Assembly (NCBI GenBank): GCA_038502055.1
Contig: JAXRKN010000044.1
Span: 11,181,501 to 11,245,500 of the forward strand
Length of the DNA stretch: 64,000 nt
Reading direction: 5' to 3'
Source of the DNA: Tanytarsus gracilentus
Lineage: Eukaryota > Arthropoda > Insecta > Diptera > Chironomidae
The translations under genes and the position numbers were made by a program. The notes below the pieces were generated by a model that saw only the letters and a program-made list of their open reading frames with translations, did no database searches and was not told where the DNA came from. Of the stretch, positions 24,772 through 36,199 are shown in pieces (within the stretch, counting starts at the first letter, position 1; each line of letters begins with the position of its first letter).

Positions 24772-27754
24772 AACGAAGCTGACAGCATTTGACAGCATTT
24801 TCGAATCACGCAATTCAATTTGAATTTTCATCGGCCGTTACAAAAATGAAATAGATCTATGAAAGTTTTTTGCGGTGACAAAGTAATGCGAATTTTTATG
24901 TAAAATTTTTTTATGACTGCCTTCATAATGTTTGTGAGATCCTAAACTTATTTTATGAGTTTTTAAACATCAACATTTACTAAACCGCAAATATACGAAG
25001 AGAGTTTTATGAGTTTATGCGAGTGAGGAGGGTCTTAATGAAAATGTAAAGTTAATTTTTTAATTTTACTTTTAAATTTAGGAAAAGCGTTAAATTTTTA
25101 GAACAAAAAAATTTAAAATTTAACTGTTTAATATTTTTCAGTTAAGTATACAATTTTAGTGCTTGTCAATACTTTAAAAAATCCCAAAAACTCACCACAT
25201 CACGTATGATCTACACACCTAGTTTCTTTCCCACTGACTAACTTTATCGCATATTTAATTAGTAGTTCTAAGAACTAAGACAATATAGCATTTTTTCCTG
25301 TTTCCTTGTACGTGCTTGGGTAATTCGCAACTTTTGGTTCCTTATCAATTATTCACATATTGTTTTCTATTCCGCATATTTATAGAAATTTTTTCTCACA
25401 CAATTCCGTACATTCAACTCAATAGCCACAAAAACCAAAAAAAAGCAACAAGTGTCTAAAGTTTTTTTTCTCCTCTCGATTGTTAGGAAAATTTCTCGAA
25501 CGAACGAGACAGCATCATTTTCTCTCTCATCGCATCGTATTGCGATTGGTTAGGAAAAACTGTTCAAAGCTTTTTATATGATTTCGATACATGCGTTATG
25601 GAAGCAATAATTTTTTGCCATCTCTGCTTTTTATGATCGATTTAGTGATGATTTGAATTGCCGATGACGAGTTTCACAATATTTTTATTTTACAAAAAAT
25701 TTTGTGAAGTCAAAATCGACAAATGATTCAGCGACAGCAAAAATAGATCAGCAGAAATTTTTGGAGTAAGATTCATCAGACAGAAAGACGGTGAGGAAAG
25801 TGAATCATAATTTGTCGAGTGACAAGCTTTGAATATTAATTAGGCGAAAATTTAACGATAACGAGTTTAATAAGTTTTATTAAATTGAATTAAATTAATT
25901 GATGTAATGTCCAATACATATAAAAAATATTGAATTTGAAGAGTGAGTGGAGCGATATCAGTAGCCAGACCACACTGACCACGATTTCACTCCATATTTC
26001 TTTCAACAGCCTCTCTCCACTCTTCAGTTAATTTTAAAAAGTACTTCGAGTACTCATCGAAATGGAAATCAGAATATTTTTCATATGCTTATGAATAAAT
26101 TCATCTGTCCGTTATTTAGTGGCTAAAATTTTCTCACATAAACGCAAGCGAGGTGTTGAATGAGGCGAGCATTAGGTATCGTCTCTGATTTCAGTCTATT
26201 CCATAAACTTAGCTTAAAATTAGAGACATAAATCATGATTTTGTGCATTATCTTACAATGTTGGCTCATAATGTGCATGCAGACCTTTTGTCTAAGTCGC
26301 AACAAGCACACACATGCAGCGTAAAAGGCGCAAATGATGAAAAGGAATATGAATGTCGATAAATCTCTTTCGCGACGTCTTTAAGTGTTCACTGATTGAT
26401 TTAAATGGTGTTAAAATGCAATTTTAAAGAATTGACTTTGTGAGTTTCTCTCTTTTCCTTCTCCATTGCACATTATTCGCAATTTATCATCGCAATTTCC
26501 TTTTTGATATTGACGAAAAAAAAATTCATTCATGATTTTTTGAAAGAATTGAAGTTGTGTTTTAAAAATAGAAAATAATTAATTTCTGTATTCTGATGGA
26601 TTAAATTATAAAATTCACTGGATTTTTAAATTTAAAAAAACTGTTAGAAATTTAACCTTAACAAAATTTTTAAAATCTCTTTTTTTTCGCAGTATTAGAT
26701 TCACATGAAGCGAATGATTTGCTGCACAAGCCACAAAATGTCAACGGATAGCTAAGAAACTCGTTAGAATATACCCGGGGATGCATTTTACATCCTCTCT
26801 CGCGTATCATTTTTCAACTCTTGCATGTCTCACAAAATCAATGTTCAATCAATCGAAAAATTATTCTACGACGATGCATCTTGTGTTTGGATGGACAAAC
26901 GTGAATTTAAACTGGATTATATTTCCGAGAGATGAGCATGATTTTTTTCCCCTCAGAATGTCATCGGGTGCCATTTAATTTTTTTTTGTGTAATCAATGC
27001 TGCAAGAATGGTGTCAAATTTCTTCAATATTAGGCTAGTGCCAAAAAATGTGTTACAGACATGAATAAAAAAATTTATTTGTTGACGTAAATAAAAATTT
27101 TGAGTTCCAGGAATTTGAATTTTTCTCGACTTTCTTCTTAAATCTTTTTTTCATTATCGAGAATGCACTGACAGAAGATCGAAAGATCAATGCACATGAA
27201 AAAGTAATGAATGAAAATTGAAAAAACATTTTTTGATCCAATTTGTGAGCGCTGAAATTGCATTATTACAATTTTAAAATGAAAATTGAACTCACTCGAG
27301 CGAACGATGAAGAAGAGAAATGACACAAATTTTACATTTGGAGTGAAATAATAACTAAAATGCGTGCGCCTTAGAATATATTGCTATATTTTAAATACTC
27401 ACCGACCACCATTTTTCTCTCCCTGAAATAAACAGCCTTCTTTCTTGTGGTCACGGTACAATATTATGAGACGACGACGAGAGACATGAATGAGTGGAGT
27501 GGAGAAGTTGTGCCACGATATCGGCTCTAACCGCAATGCGCTTTTATGCTCATCTTGAATACCCATTTTTCCCTCCACAAATAAAATGAAATTTAATTTT
27601 TCATTTCTTCAGCCTAGAAGGCACGAAAGAAAGACATTTTTGTTTTCTTATTGTTTGAAAATTTTATTTTCAACTTACTTTTTTTTGCATCTAATTATAA
27701 TTTTTTTTAAAGAGGAAAGTTTCAGTTCCACAGAACTTCTTAAAATAAATAATT
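24772..27754. other. Intergenic region between RpL24 and the Runt-domain gene
   Basis: About 3 kb with no recognised gene. The upper end holds the Runt-domain gene's 3' UTR, with a candidate AATAAA on the minus strand at 27663-27668, 87 bases after its stop codon. At 25968-25983 are a perfect GACCACA Runx-type motif and a near copy GACCACG. The rest is AT-rich. Confidence 0.55.
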
Positions 27755-30700
27755 TTACATCTGATAATTAATGCTCTTCTCATACGGTCTCCACACACTC
27801 TGATCGCCCGTGTCCTGATCAACGGTTTGTTCCTGTGGCTTAATGTCATCGTGCTGTGAAAGTAATGGAATATCGCCAATTGCTCGTTGACTGCTGCAAC
27901 TGTTGATTGGAAATGCATTTGTGTCACTCGGAATGCCACCACTACTGCCCACAGCTGCACTGCCCAAATATTGCTCAACAAGCTTATCGCTTCCATGAAG
28001 GTGTAAATGAATTTGGTTTTGATTAACGGTCGAGTAGACTTGCGGGTAGAGGAGCATGGTCGTTTGACTGGGAGGAACTGATGCTGCTGAATATTGGCTG
28101 GGAGCGGATGGCGGTTGACAGGGATATTGATAATTATTGTAGCCATATGTGTTGTACTGATCAACCTCATTTGACCATGGTGTGAGAGACGTGAATTGAC
28201 TTCCACCATAATTCGCCGAATTTTGTGTCATTGAACTGCAATATTCACTCGGATTATATCCTAGACTGTCATTCGGCAGCACAGCTGGAAGAATTCCTGA
28301 TTGATCGTAAGATGGCTGAAATGATGTGGAGTACGACGAGGCGACGGTTGGCGATGAATATCCGACCCACTCAGCTGCGCCCATCATATTGTTTTCTACA
28401 TAAAAGTGGGGGTTGAAAAAAATCAATGAGTGAAAAAATATTTAAAGGTTGCATGTTGTAAATTATTATTGTACGCTGGCGATAATAATCGTAAAATTTT
28501 AATGTTTGCTGAAATTTATTCTTTTTTGAGACATCTGACGACAATAAATTTAGATAATTGTTGTGACTTAATTATTGCGTAATTAAATGTGACTCAGTTG
28601 AAATTTTATTATAATGATTTTTTAATATTGACCATGTGCCATCGAAAAAGCGGAAATATCATCCAATTTGTCATTCTCTCCAAAAAAAATTACTAGTTTC
28701 GGAAGAAAAGAATCATTGGAGGTCTAAAAATTTATGCAGCATCGAATGAGTGATAAAAATCTTTTCTCCTTTTCACTCTGAGCCGATTATTTTCTCATCA
28801 TCATTAAGAATTTAGAAATTCTACTCTTCTTGTTGCGGAAATATTTCAAGACACACGACGGCTCTCAAAACGATTAACAAGATGTTGATAAACGTCTCGT
28901 GCCGGTGTGTGAGGTCCATCATTAAACAAGCGCGAATTTATTCACTTAATTCTAAGGTGAATTTTTCTCGCTATATTTTGCATACATAAATTTTGATTGG
29001 CGACCGATTAATTCCCACCGTCTAATCGTTTCTCGAGAATCACGTCTCTATTTATGGACGGCCAAAACCCGAAAGGCATTTAAATGAGGAAGGGAATAAA
29101 AAAATTCAACAAATTTGTGAATGATCGTAAATCAGGTGGCACATGGAGGTCTCGAGGGAGGAATTCCATGAGTCAGAAGTGAAATATTCAAAAAATGTTT
29201 TAATTAAATTTGAGACAAAATTTTTAATTAACCCCAAATCAAGTGAGATTCCCTCCCATACTTAAAAGTTCAAAGGCTCAAATTTCATTCACGATTGAAA
29301 CATTTCAAACTTCATTAGCTTGTGTGTTATAGAAACGCACTTTAGATATAAAATTTCATCATTCGAGAGAGTGTATAAGATTGAAATGGATACATTTTGT
29401 CCTCATCATCAATATCTCCTTCACCCTATGCAGATACCTGCATCGAAGTGGAAAATAAATTTTCAATCAATGCACTTCTAGATATTCAATGAATGAGTGC
29501 AATTTTTTCCTCTCTCATATTCTTTCATTCATCGAGATTTGCTAACGGCTTAGTGTCGATTTCTTCTGGTTTTTGCAATCAGATCAACGGAAATCAATGA
29601 TGTGTTAAATGAATAAGTTTCATGGTGCACCTTATAAGAAATTAACTTAGAGTTGAGAGTTAATTTTATATTAAAATATTTTTAACACAAAATATTCACT
29701 CTCAAATTTGCTCTAAAATAAATTGAAAAAAATTCCTCAGCGCACACCGAATATCAATTTATGTTTTATGTTCGAATTTGAATCAAAAACATTTTCCATT
29801 CATCTGCATGCATCCGACATCGAGTATATATATTGTAATAACAACACATTAATCGCCACACGATGCAGACCAGAAATCGAAAATCACAAATTGATGTAAG
29901 AAGAAGACGAGAGAGAAAGAAAATTGCTGTGAAGGATGTGTGTTGTTATGTGCAGGTAGCCGATAGCTGACCACGATCAGTTTAAGATAATTTTTCGAAA
30001 CCAACCTTTTAACCCAAATTATACACACACAGAGTGAGTGAGATAAATGGCATCAAAAATCTTCAGAGTGAAATATTTACCTTGAATTTGTGGTGCATTC
30101 GGTTTGTAGCCGCCACCACCACTGATAGTGCCACCGCCAACCGAACATTCGAGTCCAGGAACGTGGACATTTGTATTATTTGAAATTTGATTTGATGAAT
30201 TTGTGTTGAGCTGTGACAAAGACCTTCTCCGAAATGGCTCGAGATCTCTAAGATATGGCGTGTCTAAAATTCGTTGATGATTTAAATTAAATGTCCTCAG
30301 TTGGTGAGTGCCTGGCGATTGAGCTGCAAAATAAATTATTTTGTTAAAGGAAATTGTAAAATTTTTGTGTGTTTTGCATTCGAGAGAGCATCGATGGTGA
30401 TGTAATGTGATTACAATGATGTCAAGGGATGGAAGTTTTTGAAATTGTCCTTAAAATAATTTCAAATAATATTCCATGAAAGTTTTAAAAAATTGACCAT
30501 AAAATTATGTCTGAACTTTAAACAAAATTTAAAATCCAAAATTCTCATCACTCTGCCACAAAATGCACCACATGCAGCACATTATCGGGAGATTATTTTT
30601 CAGTTGTGTGAATTTATAATTTAGAAATTCACTTGGTGATAAAAAATCTTTTGTTCTTGCCACACAAATTCTCACGGTGTTCTTATCGACGTATAGACGT

Positions 30701-33700
30701 ATTTAAAAAAATACACAAAAAATAAGAACGATAAAGTCTGGGAATCGGTGGCTGATAAAATTTCTGTAAAATATAATTTTTTTTTTCGAAAAATTAAGCC
30801 CGATTGAGTGATGCCTCAACATAAGAACGAAATGATGTGTCCACAACTCACATCTGTGCATTCCAATTTGCAATTTTCATGTTGGGATAGGGAAATGGCA
30901 GTGTAATTTGAAGATAAATGAATGGAACTAATAGTTGACTGTGTTTAGAATGGAAAATGCATTTTGTGTAATTTTTCCTTTCGGCTCGTCCGAGAAATAG
31001 GAAATGAGAGGATTTTGCATTTCGTAAATGTGTGTAAGGGATGGGCATTGAAAAATTCCCATGCGAAAGGCAATTCTGTGTATTTATTTTTGGGAGAGAG
31101 GAAAATTAAAAGATAGAAACATTTTGTCATTCTAATGCTGCCTAATGCAGCGGGAAATTGGATAGAAGAAAGAAAGCATCAAAAATGTAACAGCACACTC
31201 GAGACAGGGGATGAAAATTTTCAAGAATATTTTTAAATTTAATTTTTAATTCAAAATAATTTTTCTATTGTTAGTAATTAAATTTAAAAATCTTAAAATG
31301 AGTGTCATGACAAAAAAATTAACCCTCACAGTGTTGATGTTGATGATTGTCCAAAACAGAGAGATAACAGCACCCCGAGTTGAGGACACAAAATATGCAA
31401 TTATAGTCAATGAAAATGTGAAATTTTAAAATGGTCAAAATTGTCATAAAAAGATTCACTACACAGGAGTGAGAGAGAAAACCCATTTTGTGACTTTTAA
31501 TCAAAACATCTCGGTGGGAATTCTCTCTAACCTGCAACTGACCATCATCATTCGTTATGTAGCATGCAAAAAGTCAATTAGACAAACAACATATGCATTT
31601 GGCATCATATTATATTACTCTTTTTTGGGCTACTGGAATGGATTGATATGAAGCCAGATGGTAAATTATGCTCTCTCGAATTATTTGAGATATAAAAATC
31701 TTTATGAAAGAAACTCACCATTTTTGCATCTTGGCTCTCGTGGTCCGTCAACTTTATGAAAGAGTGGAAAAAAATTAGTTTTAAAAATCATAAATTTATA
31801 CCCAATTTTCTCGCCCCTGATTTATGAAAATTTAAAAAATCTAACTTTTTTAAAAAAGACCTAAGGTGCTCTAGAGTAACCTAGAGCAATTCATTTTTTA
31901 ACTGTAAATTTTAAATTATTTCGTACCTGTTACTTTTATTGCTTTCAGATAGGTAGTCACTTGTGGCGGTGAAGTCGAGATCGTTATAGTTAATGTAAAG
32001 CTCTTGCCTGAACACAACAAAAAAACATATTCAAATTTTTAAGCATTTCTTTTGTGCCTCTCTGATGAACGTTGATAAATCTACGTCAATAATTTATAGC
32101 CGCGCATATTCATATACACTTTAATATACTTTTTTTTCAAACGTGTTAAACGCATTATAATGAGACAATTTCGTGTCAAAAGGTGTTGAAGGAAAAAAAT
32201 TTCGACCGAACCACGGCCGCGTTGAAATCACTTTGTATATACGCGAAATGAAAAATTAGATGAAATTTATCATAAAAAATATATGAAAACACCTTCTAGA
32301 TACTGAATAGCATCTCTCACTCTTTTTATTGTTTCGGCTTACGTTCATTGTCTTTTGACGAATTAATCTTGTTTTGATGATGTTTGAAAAATATTTTTCG
32401 ATGCGTACACAAAAAAAAAGGAGAGAGAGAAAAATTATGAATTTGGGTCTTTTACTCATTACATCAGCAAATGAAGTAAGTAAAATTTCTCTTTGAAATC
32501 ACATCACAGAAAAATATTTTTCTCTAAAATTTAATTCTATAAAGGGTCATCAACTGTTCTTATAACTCATTATGAGAATGTTAACAAAATATTTTATGAA
32601 AATTTTCCATAATACGAGTCACGTGTCGGCACAAAAAAAAGGTAAAAATCCTTCTCTTCTCGACATTTTTATACTCATCTCGAAATTTATGTCAGGTTGC
32701 ACATTTTTTGAGATGACTTACAAAAAATCACGATCGATGAGATTTATATTTTAAGAAATCGAAATGGAAATGATACTTATCAAGAAGGATTCTTGTGTGG
32801 TTTTGTGGTTGCTACCGTGCGCTTAAGAGATCATTTAGAAGATTATCAATTTCAATAAACTACCCTAAAGAAGCCCTTTTAATTTGTTGTGTATTTTATT
32901 ATTAAAGATCAAGGAGAGAATTCAAAAAATAAAATTACTAACAATTTTTAAAATTTAAAAAATTTCATTCTCTTTTTTCTTGGTTTTAAAATAATTAAAA
33001 ATCTAATTAAAATTTTTAAAAAATTTTGATGAATTAATTTTTATAGGTTCAAATCCTCAAATTTAATTAAATTTAATTTTACTCATGAAACTATTTTTAT
33101 CCACTTTATTATCGCTCAAACAAAAATATTTTTCCAGAAAACTAAAAAGCTTAATTTTTTCGGCATCGGCGTTAGTCAATCTAACTATTAAGAATTACAC
33201 AGTGACTCAATGTAAAAATTGTACGTTTGAATAAAAAATAAATATTTATCAAGTGAAAAAAAGTTCATTAAAAATGCGCAGCTTGTGATATTGCCGTCGG
33301 ATCACTAGAACGAGTGAGAAAGTCCCGACAAAAGATTCATCAACGAGAGAGTTGACATTGTATTATTATTAGTAATCACTTTTTCACTATACCTCGGCCA
33401 CTTCGACCCACAAATCTCAAATCGTTGAATTTCGCCACTTGATTTTTCATCGATGCCGTTGCATTTCTTAATTCACCATGAAAATTTTCATCGTTTCCCG
33501 CACGAATTGTCACTAGTGTGCCATCGAGAATGTCAGAGCTGAGGGAAACAACTTTAAAGGCAACGGGTAGTGTTTTGTTTGATCGCCAATGAGTGGGTAG
33601 TGCAGAGCAGAGGAAGTAAGGACTTCCAGTGCGTACCAACTCGCCAGGAAATTCTTCCTGTGCCCGCAACACCATCCTTTCCGTCCACCAATAATCATTG

Positions 33701-33774
33701 TTTGTTGCGGTCTGTGATTTTGGTGGCGATGTACCGCTGCTATTGGTCGTACTCGAATTATCCTCAACCAACAT
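27755..33774 (-). CDS. Runt-domain (Runx) transcription factor, paralogue unresolved
   Basis: Nuclear sequence-specific transcription factor of the Runx family, which binds YGYGGT-type DNA with Cbf-beta (Brother) and recruits Groucho. Minus-strand exons: 33393-33774 (from the first in-frame ATG), 31927-32007, 31719-31751 (a 33-nt microexon), 30081-30323, 27755-28395. All phases fit, giving 459 residues. The Runt domain spans about aa 43-165, with ELVRTGSPYFLCSALPTHWR, RAGNDENF, NQVAKFNDLRFVGRSGRGKSF and DGPREPR. The rest is Ser/Tyr/Gln-rich. WRPY is at 448-451 but eight residues (EKSINYQM) follow; it is normally terminal. The open frame continues upstream of 33774 without an ATG to about 33849, so a further N-terminal exon is possible. 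The WWTER stretch before the domain makes a lozenge-type member plausible; run, RunxA and RunxB are not excluded. Introns 1, 3 and 4 are 1.4-1.7 kb. Confidence 0.9.
28396..33392 (-). other. Introns of the Runt-domain gene
   Basis: Four introns: 32008-33392 (1.39 kb), 31752-31926 (175 bp), 30324-31718 (1.40 kb) and 28396-30080 (1.69 kb), all GT-AG. They are AT-rich with no further open frame of note. The last intron contains a GACCACG Runx-like motif at 29969-29975. Two long introns flanking the 33-nt microexon leave room for alternative splicing or enhancers. Confidence 0.7.
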
Positions 33775-35221
33775 TTTCGTGTGATTCTTTAGTACTTTAT
33801 GATGGTCTTCTGCCACGGCAGGCAGATGCACGCACGAATTTTTCGGAGCTATTTTGATAGTTTAATTCTAAGCTTTTGTTATGTTTTTATTTAAAAATAT
33901 TTTTTATCAACTATTTTTCACTACTTTTTTCGGAATTTTTTAAAAACCATTTTTATGATTCACTTTAATTTAAAATAAAATCTAGTTTTTTTATCACTCG
34001 TCAAAAGTGACTTGCGTACTTTTATAACTTTTTTGAGATGACGTCGCGTAATTTTTTTGATATTGTCATCATTGCTATCTTTTTCACATTATGTCACTTT
34101 AAAGAATTCCCAGACGCACGAAAAAAATATTTATTAATAATTAAATTTATTTTTAGCAAAACTATTTTTTTAAAAAAAAACTTTTTCAGGGAACTCCTAA
34201 ATAACCGCACCGACCGCGAAGAGCAGCAGACGTAGAGTGAATGAAACTTGAAGCGAAGAAAAACTTTTGTTGAATGAAGCTCTCGCATGCTGTTGCCTCT
34301 GTGCGAGTGTACATACATACTCAACTCAACACTCATACACAATTATCGCTCATGCTTTCGAGCATCTGAGCGAGTGAGAGAGAGAATAATACTTTTTTAA
34401 AATAAGTTCCCTCGATCAGTGTGTGAAGCGCGCGTATTTTTATTAAATTATCTCCTATTCTCACTTTTTTTTGCATTCCTTTAATTTTTATTTGTTTTTT
34501 TAGAACGAAAAAGATAATGGAGAAAAAAATTAAGTTTAAGTTGGAAGTGTATAGTAATAGAAAATATTGCACAAAATAAAATTTCATTTCACACATGACT
34601 GAATGCATATCGCATTATTGCACTCATAAATAAGATAAGCGAGAGCATGGCGGCGGCAGCAGTGCAAAAGAAAAATTATTTTTCCATTAAAATTGCACCT
34701 TTTTTTCGGTGTAACATGATTATATTTTTTATTTCGTGTAATTTTGCGTTCATTACTGCACTCTGATCTCGTCTTCCTGAATTAAGAGCTTCTTATTCGC
34801 CTCCTGTTGATAATAATTTTTGTGTTTTAAAGTTCAATCGCAATCATCGAGAGAAAAATCGATTTAAAGTGAAGCGCAAAGAACTTTTTTTGTAAGACTT
34901 AATAGTCGTCATGTACGCAGCTCCACGCCTCTCTCTTAAATCTTAATCCAAGAATTTGCTAATTTTAATTTCAATCGTTTTTGATTAAATATTTTGAAGA
35001 TGAACGAATTAAAGAATTGGTTGAAAATTTTTAAAAATGTAATTCATTTTGATGGCACAAAATTTTTTGCAAGTTTTCAATAAATTTTTAAAAGTTTAAT
35101 TTAAATTTTTTAACTTTATGAATTTTGTATAAGATTTTTATCAGTTTCTTTATTACATCATTTTTTAATACAAAAATTTTAAATTTTAAATTTTTGTAAA
35201 ATAGCTCTGGAAGTTGATTTA
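33775..35221. other. 5' flank of the Runt-domain gene
   Basis: The first about 75 bases are an open extension of Runx coding exon 1. A possible acceptor (AAAATAG) lies just before CTCCGAAAAATTCG on the minus strand. Beyond that the region is noncoding, with a GAGAGAGAGAG stretch around 34375-34385. The upper end contains the 3' UTR of the next gene, with AATAAA on the minus strand at 35149-35154. Confidence 0.5.
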
Positions 35222-36199
35222 TCAACCACAAGGTCTTGCTGTAAGATCCAGAATACCTTGCATCATTTCGTTTAAAATTTCTTTCATTTCCGAATTTTCT
35301 TCAAATATTTTTTTAAACTTTTCCGACATTTTTTCCGATATCTTTGCATGCTCTTCAGACAATTCATCGAGTTTTTTTGTCATTTCCGAATTTTCTTCAG
35401 ATAATTTAGAAAGTTTTTCCGACATTTCAGAATTTACTTTGGACAGTTCATTCATCTTTTCTGACATTGCTGAATTTTCTTGGGAAATTTCATTAACTTT
35501 TCTTTTTATTGCTGCAATTTCTGAAGTTTGTGCCGAATTATTTTCTATTAAAATTTGATTTTGTTGCTTGACATCGCAAACAGTTTTATTTGTGTCATAA
35601 CAAGGAAGGTCACATCTAGCTTGAAGACTGTTGATCAGAGCTGGTATTTCAGCAGGGTTGTTAGCGACTGCATGTATGCAATCATTCCTAAAAAATTGCG
35701 CAAAAGTCAACTGCCTTAATGATGTTAATAAATTCTTTCCAACTTGTTTGATTTTATTATCGTGCAGCCAAAGAATTTTCAATTTCGGATTGTTGGCAAA
35801 CAAATTTCCTGGTAGATTTTCCAAAGGATTTTCAGTTAACGCAAGCCACTCCAAGTTTGTGTACCTGTTTAATTCATTTCCATTTAAATTTGCTAAGTTG
35901 CATTTGTTAATATAAATAGCCATAAGGTTTGGAAAAAATCTTTCCATTCCTCTTGGAATAAAAAAAAGATTTGGCTTGCTCAATATTTGTACAAATTTTA
36001 CATTTGCGTTAGTTTTTCCTGACATGTGATTTCCATTGACTTGTGTCAAAAACTGATTAAATTCATTAGACAATGAAGTAACCTCACAAGTATATGTTAA
36101 AGCTAACTTTCCCGAATCACGCATTGCAAAATTGCAATTGATAGTTACACCAGATGCTTGCAAAATTATTGCAACAAAAATAAAAAGTGCAAACTTCAT
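35222..36199 (-). CDS. Secreted leucine-rich-repeat plus coiled-coil protein, intronless
   Basis: A single-exon gene of 325 residues starting at the ATG at 36199. Residues 1-17 are a classical signal peptide (MKFALFIFVAIILQASG) and there is no later membrane segment, so it should be secreted. Residues about 90-170 hold three to four leucine-rich repeats (NLEWLALTENPLENLPGNLF, then LKILWLHDNKIKQV). A Cys-containing cap follows (C174, C196, C200, C208). Residues about 215-318 form a long coiled coil with an imperfect 14-residue period (LSKVNSEMSEKLSK, LSEENSEMTKKLDE, LSEEHAKISEKMSE). This signal/LRR/Cys/coiled-coil order is that of mosquito LRIM1/APL1 complement-binding factors, but the sequence is not close enough to call an orthologue. 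AATAAA lies about 68 bases past the stop. Function in haemolymph immunity is inference. Confidence 0.85.
   Translation of the reverse strand: MKFALFIFVAIILQASGVTINCNFAMRDSGKLALTYTCEVTSLSNEFNQFLTQVNGNHMSGKTNANVKFVQILSKPNLFFIPRGMERFFPNLMAIYINKCNLANLNGNELNRYTNLEWLALTENPLENLPGNLFANNPKLKILWLHDNKIKQVGKNLLTSLRQLTFAQFFRNDCIHAVANNPAEIPALINSLQARCDLPCYDTNKTVCDVKQQNQILIENNSAQTSEIAAIKRKVNEISQENSAMSEKMNELSKVNSEMSEKLSKLSEENSEMTKKLDELSEEHAKISEKMSEKFKKIFEENSEMKEILNEMMQGILDLTARPCG

Noticed and set aside
27691..28209. 172-codon open frame overlapping the Runx last exon
   Set aside because: It is a different frame of the same strand as the Runx C-terminal exon, whose frame is fixed by phase and by the WRPY motif.
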